DNA from: an uncultured Luminiphilus sp.
Lineage (GTDB): Bacteria > Pseudomonadota > Gammaproteobacteria > Pseudomonadales > Halieaceae
Length of the DNA: 64,000 bases
Assembly: GCA_943840615.1 (NCBI GenBank)
Contig: CALSVI010000004.1
Location: 62,001-126,000, forward strand
Direction: 5' to 3'
Positions 18,658 to 28,555 of the stretch are shown here, piece by piece (the stretch's first letter is position 1; every line of letters starts with the position of its first letter). The translations under genes were made by a program, and so were the position numbers. Below the pieces are notes generated by a model, which saw only the letters and a program-made list of their open reading frames with translations, was not told the DNA's origin and did no database searches.

Positions 18658-19330
18658 GTGGCGCACTTTCGCTGATCGGGAAGCATTGGATCACTCACTG
18701 GCCGCTTATATCGTCTCGAAATTAGCGCTGGGTATTGCGGCGCGCGGCGCGGCTTATCTTGTCGTATCCGGCGGCAGCACGCCGGTAAATCTCTTTTCTT
18801 TACTGTCCGCTAGTCACCTCGATTGGAAAAATGTTGTGGTGCTGTTGGCGGATGAGCGGTGTGTGCCTGTCGACCATCAAGATCGCAATGAGCGACTGGT
18901 TCGGGAAGTCTTGCTGACGGGTAAGGCGGAACAGGCCCAATTCCTGTCTTTGATGCCGACACCCGATGATGCGACGGTTAACATTGAAGCTTTATCGTCA
19001 TTGCTGTCTTCGTTACCGCGATTTGATGTGGTGCTGTTAGGAATGGGAGAGGACGCGCACACAGCGTCGCTTTTTCCGTGCGCATCAGCGTTGAAAGACG
19101 GTTTGACCACGGATGAGGGGGCACTGATCACTCGTCCTAAGACCGCTGCCCATGCGAGAGTGTCGATGTCCAGGCGACGATTACAGGCTGTGGACCATGG
19201 CGTGATTCACATTACGGGCGAAACAAAAAAAACCGTTCTGGAACGGGCCGGCGAACGCGGCGACGAGATGCGTTATCCGATCACCGCATTTTGGGGTCCG
19301 TCAGGTTTTGATTGCTGGTGGGCACCCTGA
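18650..19330 (+). CDS. pgl: 6-phosphogluconolactonase
   Basis: Pgl hydrolyses the lactone made by Zwf. The 226-residue protein has the family segments 'VSGGSTP', 'ADERCVP' and 'LGMGEDAHTASLFP'. The start at 18650 is chosen over an upstream ATG at 18632 because GGAG lies five bases before it. The start overlaps the zwf end by eight bases. It is the last gene of the operon. Confidence 0.93.
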   Translation: MSEWRTFADREALDHSLAAYIVSKLALGIAARGAAYLVVSGGSTPVNLFSLLSASHLDWKNVVVLLADERCVPVDHQDRNERLVREVLLTGKAEQAQFLSLMPTPDDATVNIEALSSLLSSLPRFDVVLLGMGEDAHTASLFPCASALKDGLTTDEGALITRPKTAAHARVSMSRRRLQAVDHGVIHITGETKKTVLERAGERGDEMRYPITAFWGPSGFDCWWAP

Positions 19331-19390
19331 CCTCTGATCGTCGGCGATTCCCGTCACGTTATCTATTTACAGGCTAAAAAAATCGCAGAC

Positions 19391-19412
19391 AAAAAAAGGG
19401 GGCAGAGCCCCC
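19391..19412 (-). terminator. Rho-independent terminator of gap
   Basis: Read on the minus strand, a 6-bp GC stem (GGGGGC / GCCCCC) with a three-base loop is followed by seven T residues. It lies 25 bases after the gap stop codon. Its position between the convergent pgl and gap genes may also limit read-through from pgl, though the T run serves only the minus strand. Confidence 0.85.
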
Positions 19413-19437
19413 AAAGTACTCACTGTGATGGGTGCGC

Positions 19438-20472
19438 CTATGCGGCAACGCCCAAATCCTGTTTCACTCCCGTAGAGGCAATCGCGAGACCCGTATCCAA
19501 CATGCGATTCGAAAACCCCCATTCATTGTCATACCAGGCCAGTACTTTGACCAATTTGCCCTGAACGCGGGTATGGTTCGCATCGAAGTTGCTTGAAAAA
19601 CAGTTGTGATTAAAGTCAATTGAGACCAGTGGCTGAGTGTTATATCCCAATACGCCACAGGTATCTGCTTCTGACGCCCTGAGCATAATGGCATTGATTT
19701 CATCTACCGAAGTGGAGCGGGAGGCCGTAAAGGTCAGGTCCACCAGTGAAACATTGAGGGTGGGAACACGCACGGCCAGTCCATCGAGTTTGCCCTGAAG
19801 CTCTGGCATGACGAGACCGATCGCGGCGGCCGCCCCCGTTTTGGTGGGGATCATGCTGTGCGCCGCGGCCCGCGCCCTGTAAGCGTCGGCATGAGCCACG
19901 TCTGCAAGATTTTGGTCGTTGGTGTAAGCGTGGATGGTGGTCATGAGGCCTTGCTCAATACCTATCGATTCATGCAGTGGCTTGGCGATAGGGGCCAGGC
20001 AGTTGGTCGTGCATGACGCGTTGGATACGATCAGGTCGCTGGCTGTCAGTGCGCCGTGATTGATGCCATAAACCACTGTGGCGTCCATATTTTTCCCGGG
20101 CGCTGATACTAAAACGCGCTTTGCGCCGGCTAAGATGTGCTGTCGCGCCGACTCCCGGTCCGTGAAGAGTCCGGTGCATTCAAATACGATGTCTACGGAG
20201 AGTTCGCCCCATGGCAACCGGGAAGGATCGCGCTCGGACAGGATACGCATAGGATCTGCGCCCACCAACATTTCGCCTTGATCCACCGAGACAGGCAGGG
20301 CAAATCGACCGTGAGTCGTATCGAACTGGGTGAGATGCGCATTCATCTCAGCTGAACCAAGATCGTTGATGGCAACGATCTGCAGTTTCCCGCGAAGCTC
20401 GGCTCGCTCGTACAGCGCCCTCAATACATTGCGTCCGATCCGCCCGTATCCGTTAATTGCAACGTTGATCAT
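19438..20472 (-). CDS. gap: Glyceraldehyde-3-phosphate dehydrogenase, type I
   Basis: This 344-residue enzyme oxidises the glyceraldehyde-3-phosphate released by Eda. The NAD-binding 'INGYGRIGR' is at the N-terminus and the catalytic cysteine is in '[12 protein letters not shown]'. A GGGGAG ribosome site precedes the ATG. It is divergent from hexR and shares a 267-base control region with HexR-like boxes, as in Shewanella-type HexR regulons. Confidence 0.96.
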   Translation of the reverse strand: MINVAINGYGRIGRNVLRALYERAELRGKLQIVAINDLGSAEMNAHLTQFDTTHGRFALPVSVDQGEMLVGADPMRILSERDPSRLPWGELSVDIVFECTGLFTDRESARQHILAGAKRVLVSAPGKNMDATVVYGINHGALTASDLIVSNASCTTNCLAPIAKPLHESIGIEQGLMTTIHAYTNDQNLADVAHADAYRARAAAHSMIPTKTGAAAAIGLVMPELQGKLDGLAVRVPTLNVSLVDLTFTASRSTSVDEINAIMLRASEADTCGVLGYNTQPLVSIDFNHNCFSSNFDANHTRVQGKLVKVLAWYDNEWGFSNRMLDTGLAIASTGVKQDLGVAA

Positions 20473-20559
20473 TTCGCTAGCTCCCCAATCAGCGAGGCTT
20501 GCAGCCTCGCGCTCTGACCCGTTGAGCAGATTGCTCTGGGCTCAACCGCGAGACCATAT

Positions 20560-20574
20560 TGTTGTTTTATTACA
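20560..20574. promoter_or_regulatory. HexR operator in the gap-hexR intergenic region
   Basis: TGTTGTTTTATTACA matches the HexR consensus at 14 of 15 positions. It lies 88 bases upstream of gap and about 166 upstream of hexR, so it can serve control of gap and autoregulation of hexR. Confidence 0.8.
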
Positions 20575-20610
20575 AAACCTGCTACGAAAATGCGATAAAG
20601 CGGACTTTAT

Positions 20611-20625
20611 TTATGTTTTATTACA
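20611..20625. promoter_or_regulatory. Possible second HexR box, one strong half-site
   Basis: TTATGTTTTATTACA keeps the right half of the HexR palindrome (TTTTATTACA) but departs from the left half at three positions. It lies 36 bases from the better box and closer to hexR. It may be a weaker co-operating site. Confidence 0.5.
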
Positions 20626-20739
20626 TAACATCGGGGTAGACTCAGGACCTATGAGGCGTCGAAACGTTCCTCGACACCGCCTTGTCGGCACTGAAAACGC
20701 CGGTCAGCCGAGTAAAAAAGGGCGGGAATTGGGTCCTAA

Positions 20740-21603
20740 ATGATGAATCAGGAAGCGAATTTACTCTCTGAACTCAACGCAGCCTTGCCGGATTTGAACA
20801 AATCTGAAACCAAGGTCGCTAATGCCATTCTGGAGGATCCGGAGGCCGCAACTCGCTCTAGCATTGCGGTACTGGCATCCGCTGCCAATGTGAGTGAGCC
20901 CAGCGTAAACCGCTTCTGCAAACGGTTCGGCGCAACGGGCTTTCCAGACTTCAAGTTGCAGCTGGCACGTTCTCTGGTCTCCGGTGTCCGGTATATCAGC
21001 CGTGCTGTGGAAATGGGCGATGATATTGAGACCTATCCACGCAAGCTATTTGATAACACGATCACCGCTTTGATGCTGGCTCGAGATCAGTTGCCTCTGA
21101 CGGCGATTGAGCGTGCGGTTGATTACCTAGCACAGGCGCGACACATCTACTTTTTAGGTCTGGGCACTTCGGCGGCCGTCGCACAGGACGCGGAACACAA
21201 ATTCTTTCGCTTCAAAGTGCCAGTCACGACGTGCACAGATCCCTTAATGCACAGAATGCTCGCTGCGGGAGGTGGCGTAGGGGATGTGTTTTTCTTCATT
21301 TCCCACACTGGACGCACTGAAATTCTGGTGGAGACTGCGGAGCGAGTTCGGACCACTGAAGCCACAGTGGTGTCGTTAACTGCTGAGGGTTCCCCACTGG
21401 CAGCAGCGAGTCATCTCAGCATCGGCCTCAGCGTGTCGGAGAATACGGAAGAGTACCTACCGATGACTTCACGCATCGTGCAGTTGGTAGTGTTGGATGT
21501 GTTGGCCACGGGCATGACCCTGCGACGGGGGGAAAGCATACTCCCCCATCTCGCGCGCATTAAGGACAGTTTGAAGTCGACGCGTCTGCCACTCATGGAC
21601 TGA
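20740..21603 (+). CDS. hexR: HexR transcriptional regulator (RpiR family)
   Basis: HexR is the KDPG-responsive repressor or dual regulator of central carbon genes. The 287-residue protein has an N-terminal RpiR-type helix-turn-helix ('VSEPSVNRFCKRFGATGFPDFK') and a C-terminal SIS sugar-isomerase domain ('LGLGTSAAVAQDAEHKFFR', 'FFISHTGRT'). HexR boxes upstream of it and of edd support the assignment. A second ATG follows at 20743. Confidence 0.93.
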   Translation: MMNQEANLLSELNAALPDLNKSETKVANAILEDPEAATRSSIAVLASAANVSEPSVNRFCKRFGATGFPDFKLQLARSLVSGVRYISRAVEMGDDIETYPRKLFDNTITALMLARDQLPLTAIERAVDYLAQARHIYFLGLGTSAAVAQDAEHKFFRFKVPVTTCTDPLMHRMLAAGGGVGDVFFFISHTGRTEILVETAERVRTTEATVVSLTAEGSPLAAASHLSIGLSVSENTEEYLPMTSRIVQLVVLDVLATGMTLRRGESILPHLARIKDSLKSTRLPLMD

Positions 21604-21636
21604 CGCGCGATTCCTATCACAGCTCTGGGAGGAACT

Positions 21637-24253
21637 ATGGTCGAAGCGGTGGATACTGCTCCGCTGCGCGCGCATGTGCGTCTGCTGGGTGACATTTTGG
21701 GGAAAATCATCCGGGACAATGCGGGCGAGGCACTGTTTGAGCGAGTTGAACAAATCCGCCTCAGTTCAAAAGAGGCGCAGGACAGCGATAGCTGGGATGC
21801 GCTGGATCGACTTTTGGCCTCTTTAGAGGAGCAGGAGTTTTTGATTATTGCGAGGGCATTCAGTCAATTCCTGAACCTTGCCAACATCGCGGATCAACAG
21901 CACACCACTGCAGTTCATACCGAGCGTCATTTTTCAGCGAGTGCGACCTTGCAGAAAACACTGCGGGTGCTGGAGACCAAGGCTAAAGACCAGGATATCC
22001 AGAGGGCCATCTCGGACCTTCACATCGATTTGGTGATGACAGCTCACCCCACAGAAATTACACGCAGAACCTTGATCCACAAGCACCGGGCGCTGAATGA
22101 CTGTCTTGCGACGCTCGATAACGCTGCACTAACCGACACTGCGAGACAGCAAACTCAGCGTCGAATCGCCGAATTGATATCGCAAATTTGGCATACCGAA
22201 GATTTCAGGACTGAGCGGCCAACTCCCGTTGACGAAGCACGCTGGGGGTTTGCGGTGATTGAAAATTCGTTGTGGGATGCCGTGCCCCAATTCCTCCGTC
22301 AGGTCGATCATGTCTGTGAAACGTATTCACTGGAGCTCCCTCCGCCTGAATGGTCTCCCATTAAGATTTCGAGTTGGATTGGCGGTGATCGCGATGGCAA
22401 CCCCAACGTCACCAGTACGCGTAACACGTGAGGTGCTGCTACTCGCGCAGTGGCAGGCCTGCGAGCTTTTCAGTCAAGACATCGCGGTGCTTCACGAAGA
22501 GCTGTCTGCCACTACGGCAACCTCTGATCTGAGGGAGCGGGTACCCGGCGTTCGGGAACCCTACCGGGCACTGCTCAAACCGCTGCTGACAACGCTCCGG
22601 CAGCAGCGGCAATCACTGGAAGCCGCCTTAAACTCGGGTGCTCCGGTTCCTGATCCACTGGCGCCCGGAGTGTTACTCGAACCTCTTCAGGCCTGTTTTG
22701 ACAGTTTGACGGCATGTGGGCTGACGGAAATGGCCCGGGGCGCGCTGCGAGATACCTTGCGACGAGTGAATTGCTTCGGGCCCTATCTCATTCAGCTCGA
22801 CATCCGGCAGGAGAGCGGCCGCCATCGCTCCGTGCTCACTGCCATCACGCAGATGCTGGAAATTGGTGATTACAGCCTATGGCCCGAATCTAAGCGCGTG
22901 AAGTGGTTGCAGCATGAGTTGAGTAGCCCCCGACCACTGATTCCATGGGAGCACCATCTTGATTGTGATGACCGGGAAGTCCTCGATACTTTCAAGGTTA
23001 TTGCGGCAACGCCACCTGCGGCGCTGGGTGCCTACGTTATCTCGATGGCTTCGACGCCGTCGGACGTGTTGGCAGTGCAGTTGCTGCTTAAGTCCACAGG
23101 GTGTTCAGAGCAGATGCCGGTAGTTCCACTGTTTGAGACGCTGGCCGATTTGGAGAGTGCTTCTTCGGTAGTCAATACTTTGCTTGAAGATCCGGCTTAC
23201 CTCGCCCGTATCGATAAAAAATTAATGGTGATGATCGGCTACTCAGACAGTGCCAAGGATGCTGGCATGTTAGCTGCGGGGTGGGCGCAATATCAGGCTC
23301 AGGAGGCTTTATTAAAGACCTGTGCAAAACACCGAGTCGCGCTCACATTATTTCATGGCCGTGGCGGCACGATTGGCCGGGGTGGTGCTCCAGCACATCA
23401 GGCGTTGCTCTCTCAGCCACCGGGGACGCTGGCGCAGGGGTTGCGGGTCACAGAGCAGGGCGAAATGATTCGCACTAAGCTCGGTATGACATCCCTCGCG
23501 GTGAATACTCTGGGGCAGTATGCGAGCGCGATTCTGCAGGCCAATCTTCTGCCTCCTCCGGAACCCACTGACGGGTGGCGTGCCCTGATGGATCAGCTCG
23601 CTACACAGTCCTGTGACGTTTACCGGCGTTGGATTCGTGAAGATGAGCAGTTTGTACCTTTCTTCCGGCAAGCAACACCCGAGCAGGAGCTGGCTGCCTT
23701 GCCGCTGGGTTCGAGACCGGCGCGTCGAACATCCGATGGTGGGATCGAGAGTCTTCGCGCTATTCCTTGGATTTTTGCCTGGATGCAAAACCGTTTGATG
23801 CTGCCTGCTTGGTTGGGGGCGGGCGAGGCGCTCAAGGTCATATTGCATGACGGCGGCCTGAAAATGTTGCAAGAGATGCTTGAGGAGTGGCCTTTTTTTC
23901 GCGCGCGTTTATCGATGCTAGAAATGGTCTTCGCGAAGTCTGATCACACCTTGTCAGCACATTATGATCAGTTGTTGGTCGAGCCCGATCTGGCCCCGGT
24001 CGGTGAGCGGTTGCGGGCTCAACTGCAGCAGGACATCGAGACCTTGCTGACGATTTTGGGCAACACTGAGCTGCTTGCTCATGATTTGTGGGCACAGCAG
24101 TCGATTGGTTTGCGCAACATCTACACGGCGCCTCTGAACCTGCTTCAGGCAGAGCTGTTGCGACGCGTGCGCGCAGGAAAAAGGACAGACAGTCAGCAGG
24201 CGCTGATGGTCACTATGGCAGGTATCGCAGCAGGTATGCGCAACACTGGTTAA
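21637..24253 (+). CDS. ppc: Phosphoenolpyruvate carboxylase, with a frameshift
   Basis: Ppc carboxylates phosphoenolpyruvate to oxaloacetate, an anaplerotic step relevant to CO2 incorporation in phototrophs. The N-terminal part contains 'MTAHPTEITRRT' and 'SWIGGDRDGNPNVTST'. The protein continues in another frame with 'VTREVLLLAQW', 'GYSDSAKDAG' and 'FHGRGGTIGRGGAP'. One extra base near 22419-22421 causes the shift; without it the product is about 871 residues, the usual size. All catalytic segments are present, so the break is probably a sequence error. The gene follows hexR by 33 bases on the same strand. Confidence 0.92.
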
Positions 24254-24298
24254 CGCGATTCCTTGGCTATGACGCCTCTCAATGGTGTGAAGAAGGAT

Positions 24299-25891
24299 TC
24301 AGCCTGCGGCTCGGCTGTCTTGCCAGATACCGTAAATTAACGCGCCTAACATAAACAGCATGACAGCCGAGAACGGCAAGGCCCCAATAATCATTACAGA
24401 GCGCAGCGCGTCCATGCCGCCAGCAAAGAGCAGGGTGATAATCACCAGCCCAAGGACCACACTCCACAGCACGATATGGCGGTTGCGCACACCGTTAGGC
24501 GCACCACCTGAGACGATTGTATTAATGACGAGCACTGCTGAGTCTGCTGACGTTACCAGGTAGGTGATCAGCAGCACGACGCAAAGGGTTGCGACCGGCA
24601 ACACCCAATCTGCGGCGAACAGGCTGTCTACGGTTGCAAACAGCTGTGCCGAGAGATCCGCGCCAAGAATGTTTCCGTCGGCAATGCCGCGAAGCTCTAG
24701 GTCAAGAGCGGTGCCGCCAATGATGCAGAACCAGGCGAAGCACATAAGTGAAGGGAGCAAAATGGCGCCCACGACATACTCGCGAATGGTTCTGCCCTGC
24801 GACACCCGGGCGAGAAAGAGGCCGACGAACGGCGTAAAGGCGATCCACCAAGCCCAATAAAAAATGTTCCAGTTGGCTTGCCAGTCACTGAGTGCGCGGG
24901 CGGTTTCAGTGTCAGTGCCGTTCCAGATCGTCACAGACATTGTCGGAATGGTTTGCAGGTATTCGGTTAAGCCCACCACAAACATCTCTGCGGCGAACGT
25001 AGTGGCGCCGAACACGATAAAGATAACCAGGAGCAGCCAGGACAGCGCCATATTCAGATTAGACAGCCATCGAATGCCGCGCCCGATGCCAGACAGCGCA
25101 GATAGCATGGCCGCCAAAGTCAGAAAGATGACGGCCAATGACAGCGCGGTCAGGCTCGGTTTGCCATCGGTGACCAGCCACTGCCAATTCGTGATCTGGT
25201 CAATCCCGAAGGTCAATTGATTGACGCCGTAGCCAATGGTGACGCCGATACCGATGAGGGTGGCGAGGATCGCTGCCGTATCAACCACCGCGCCGACCCG
25301 CCTACCTGATTCAGGGCTCAGCACTGCGGTAAACGGCGAGCGAATCGTCAGTGGCATATCGCGGCGGTAGGCAAAGTAAGCCAAGGACATGCCTACAATG
25401 GCGTAGCACCCCCATGGCGTCAGGCCGTAGTGGAGCAATGTCCATTTGTAGGCGGCGGCGAGATTGTCTCGATCGAACGCGGTGGTTGCGCCCATGATCA
25501 CATCGGGATTGTTAGCAAAGTGCGCAAGCGGCTCAGCGGTAGAATAGGTCAGCATTCCCACGCCGATCCCGGCGCCAAACATCATAGAAAACCAGGCGAA
25601 GCGACTGAATTCGGGTTTGGCGTCGTCCGCTCCCAGGCGAATGCGACCGGTACCGGGGATTAGGGCCAAGGCGAGGCTCATCACCATAAAGGCGGCAGAG
25701 GCGTAGACATACCAGCCTCTGAAGTAACCAATGGTGGCTGATTGGATGTCCATCAGTATGTCGCCCGCGTCGTTTGCGAGCGACGCCCACAACACCAGGC
25801 TCACCACCATCACTTTGACTGCGATCGCAACCCAGCGATTCTGGCCTGCGTAGAATCCCGTCGATTCAACCCGGGTGATGAGTTCTGTCAT
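24299..25891 (-). CDS. BCCT family betaine/choline/carnitine transporter
   Basis: This 530-residue protein has about 12 transmembrane segments and the BCCT features 'MMFGAGIGVGMLTYSTAEPL' and 'WNIFYWAWWIAFTPFVGLFLARVSQGRT'. It probably imports a quaternary ammonium osmolyte with sodium. It ends 46 bases from the convergent ppc and starts eight bases after the DUF305-LVIVD gene, so the two probably form one transcript. The substrate cannot be told from the sequence. Confidence 0.92.
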   Translation of the reverse strand: MTELITRVESTGFYAGQNRWVAIAVKVMVVSLVLWASLANDAGDILMDIQSATIGYFRGWYVYASAAFMVMSLALALIPGTGRIRLGADDAKPEFSRFAWFSMMFGAGIGVGMLTYSTAEPLAHFANNPDVIMGATTAFDRDNLAAAYKWTLLHYGLTPWGCYAIVGMSLAYFAYRRDMPLTIRSPFTAVLSPESGRRVGAVVDTAAILATLIGIGVTIGYGVNQLTFGIDQITNWQWLVTDGKPSLTALSLAVIFLTLAAMLSALSGIGRGIRWLSNLNMALSWLLLVIFIVFGATTFAAEMFVVGLTEYLQTIPTMSVTIWNGTDTETARALSDWQANWNIFYWAWWIAFTPFVGLFLARVSQGRTIREYVVGAILLPSLMCFAWFCIIGGTALDLELRGIADGNILGADLSAQLFATVDSLFAADWVLPVATLCVVLLITYLVTSADSAVLVINTIVSGGAPNGVRNRHIVLWSVVLGLVIITLLFAGGMDALRSVMIIGALPFSAVMLFMLGALIYGIWQDSRAAG

Positions 25892-25899
25892 TCGTTCTC

Positions 25900-28386
25900 C
25901 TAAGGAGCAGCCTGACTGGTGAGCCGCGTGGGCGGTGCCACAGAGAGCCGGCGGCTGATCGCGCGCAGACTGTTTCGCAAAGCAATACTAAAGGAGATAT
26001 CAGCCGCCCCAGCCCAGTCAGTCAAAGACGCGGCAAGCGCACTGTCCTGTTGTTTATTTATTAATGTTAGATCTGCCGCGCGGAGTGTCTCATAAAGTGG
26101 CGTTAGCGTCTGACGTTGCTCGGGATGAGACCGAACCCATTGATCCAGATAGGCGAGGCTCACGGCGGGGGCTGCCGGCCACGTCACAGGAAACTGCTGT
26201 TGCGGATTGAAAGCATCGCCCTGATTGGCCATTTCCGCGGCGGCGATTTCATTCGCGCTGAGGTGCTCACTGGGTATCAGGGCAAAGACATCGACGCCGC
26301 GAATGATTTCTGTTCCATAGATACGTCCCTGATACCAGTAGGTCGACCAATAGCCGCCCGTCACCAGGTCTTCATCATCAATCGGGCCGCGGTCGAAGTA
26401 GGCGATCTCGATGGGGTTAGCAGAATCAGTAAAGTCGATGATCGAGAGCCCACCCTGGTACCAAGCCTGCACAAAAATATCCCGTCCGGGCACCGGGATA
26501 ATAGAACCGTTATGGGCAACGCAATTTTCGGTTTCACCCTGGGGAGCCGGCATCTTGAAGTGACTCTTGAATACCAGCTTGCCATCGACAATGTCATAAA
26601 TGGCGTCGGCGCCCCAGGTGAGAGGATCATAGGTCCGGCATCGCGGTCGCATGCCGCCACCCCACTCGTCGGTAAACAGCACTTTGGTGCCGTCATTATT
26701 GAACGTCGCGGAGTGCCAGTAGGCAAAACCGGTATCGTTCACTGCGTCGATTCGTGTGGGCGCGCTCGGGTCGGTGATATCAAAAAGGATCCCGTTTCCT
26801 GAGCAGGCCCCGGCCGCCAGATTCAGACTTGGGAACACCGTAATGTCATGACATTGATCCGTGCGATACGTTTCCTGTGTGTCCTCGCCATGATCACCTC
26901 CCCGCCACAGGCCGCCAAGTGCACCGGTTTCGGGGTCTGCAAACACCGCGGGGCTGTCGATAATGCGGGATTTGGCGGGGTTGGCCACCGGAATCTCAAT
27001 CACGTCGATGCGAAATAGGGCGGTGCGATCATCTCCCGGTGACTCGTCAAAGCAGCCAGTCAGTTCCTCCTCGTCGCGGACTCGTGATATGCCTGAGTTG
27101 TAGACGATGATGTTGCCCTCGGCGTCGGGCCCTGAGACCACAGAATGGGTATGAGACCCACGACAAGTTTGCACGGCACCCACTTGTTTGGGTCGGGTCA
27201 GGTCCGAGATATCGAAAATGCGTAACCCTCGGAATCGCTCCTCACTGACCTCGGCTTCGACACCTTGCAGGCCACAATCGACGCGCCCGCGCGTCTCCTC
27301 TACCGACATGATCAGTAAGTCGCCCACGATGGATACGTCACCCTGTCCTCCGGGGCACACCACCGAAGCCATCAAGTCCGGAATGCCGCTCTTGCCGAGC
27401 TGGTAAATATTAAAGCCGTGGTAGCTGCCGGCCACCATAACGCTGTTACGGAATGCAATATCCGTGTTGGAGAAGCTCAGCATGGGTGAGCGTGGGTCCG
27501 GCTTTGGCGTTTCATTCTCGTCATCGCTTGACGCATTCGGTATCACGGCGTTGCCATTCTCCGGGGTGTCGTGAGGAAGCGAGTGATGATCCGTGTCGGC
27601 GACGTCATCACCATCGCTGTTTTCAGAGTCGCTCTGCAGAAAACGCTCGGGCGGTAATTCGGCCGGGTTAGCCGGGTCATAAAACCCTGCCGGTTTTGCT
27701 AATACTGCTAACTTTCGAAGATTCCAAATGGCCTCTTCTGCATCGTCAAAGCCGGGTGCGAGGTGTGCGCGGGGATCTTCCGAGAGTCCCAGTAACAGGC
27801 CGTGCATCAGCTCAATTTCTTTTGATTGATCGTTGGTCACATCGTTGGTGAATTCAAACAGCGTTGGATCGTAGGCCGCGCCGGGCTGCTCCATCAGCGC
27901 CTCCACCATGTGTAACGCGCCCTCGTGGTGCGTGATCATAAGTGTCAGAAATCGGCGGTCAAACTCGGTCGCTGAGGCCGCCGCCAGTGCGCCCATTTGC
28001 TCAGGTGTCGCCATGCCGCGCATGCTGTGATGCGCATGAGGCTGCATCTCAATCCTTACAGGTTCACCGCGCTGAACTAACCACTGCTCCATAAAGGTGA
28101 TCTCATCGCCTTGCGAGGCCTCTATCCTTGCCGAGATATCGAGTACCTCAGGCGAGTTGGTGCGCGCGGCAGCGAACCTAGACATCTCCAGCGCTTGCTG
28201 GTGATGGGGGATCATGTCGCGCATGAAGGTTGCGTCACTCGCGGTGTAGCGCGTGTCGGCAACTTCGATCGCTTGCTTGGCACTTAAGGTGCTGGGCTCC
28301 TGACCTGGCGCACCCGGCTGGTATATTGGTGCACTCAGTGCGGCAGCTGCCAGTGGTAGGATTGTCAGAGGGACAGACTTAATCAT
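25900..28386 (-). CDS. DUF305 domain fused to LVIVD-repeat propeller, exported
   Basis: This 828-residue protein opens with a signal peptide. Residues from about 40 to 210 form a DUF305 domain with two characteristic histidine clusters ('MIPHHQQALEMS' and 'MITHHEGALHMVEAL'), a family linked to metal, often copper, binding. A low-complexity acidic linker (about 255-300) leads to a C-terminal half of about 450 residues with repeated 'GLRIFDISD', 'LFDITDPS' and 'LSIIDFTDSANP' strands, typical of LVIVD beta-propellers. It is predicted to be periplasmic or surface-exposed. The function is unknown; metal binding is inferred from the histidine clusters. It is in an apparent operon with the BCCT transporter. 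Confidence 0.85.
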   Translation of the reverse strand: MIKSVPLTILPLAAAALSAPIYQPGAPGQEPSTLSAKQAIEVADTRYTASDATFMRDMIPHHQQALEMSRFAAARTNSPEVLDISARIEASQGDEITFMEQWLVQRGEPVRIEMQPHAHHSMRGMATPEQMGALAAASATEFDRRFLTLMITHHEGALHMVEALMEQPGAAYDPTLFEFTNDVTNDQSKEIELMHGLLLGLSEDPRAHLAPGFDDAEEAIWNLRKLAVLAKPAGFYDPANPAELPPERFLQSDSENSDGDDVADTDHHSLPHDTPENGNAVIPNASSDDENETPKPDPRSPMLSFSNTDIAFRNSVMVAGSYHGFNIYQLGKSGIPDLMASVVCPGGQGDVSIVGDLLIMSVEETRGRVDCGLQGVEAEVSEERFRGLRIFDISDLTRPKQVGAVQTCRGSHTHSVVSGPDAEGNIIVYNSGISRVRDEEELTGCFDESPGDDRTALFRIDVIEIPVANPAKSRIIDSPAVFADPETGALGGLWRGGDHGEDTQETYRTDQCHDITVFPSLNLAAGACSGNGILFDITDPSAPTRIDAVNDTGFAYWHSATFNNDGTKVLFTDEWGGGMRPRCRTYDPLTWGADAIYDIVDGKLVFKSHFKMPAPQGETENCVAHNGSIIPVPGRDIFVQAWYQGGLSIIDFTDSANPIEIAYFDRGPIDDEDLVTGGYWSTYWYQGRIYGTEIIRGVDVFALIPSEHLSANEIAAAEMANQGDAFNPQQQFPVTWPAAPAVSLAYLDQWVRSHPEQRQTLTPLYETLRAADLTLINKQQDSALAASLTDWAGAADISFSIALRNSLRAISRRLSVAPPTRLTSQAAP

Positions 28387-28555
28387 GACGTTCAGTTTTC
28401 TCCGCTCGCCCGCGAGAGTGAGTTACTCAAAGCTAGCATATGGAAATTTTCAAAGGCATGGTTTTTGTATCAAAGCTTTATAGGAGTGATGTTTGCTTTT
28501 TGAATAAGCCCGTTCTTTAGTGACTGTCTAGATTGCTTAAAGCCATACTGAGAGC

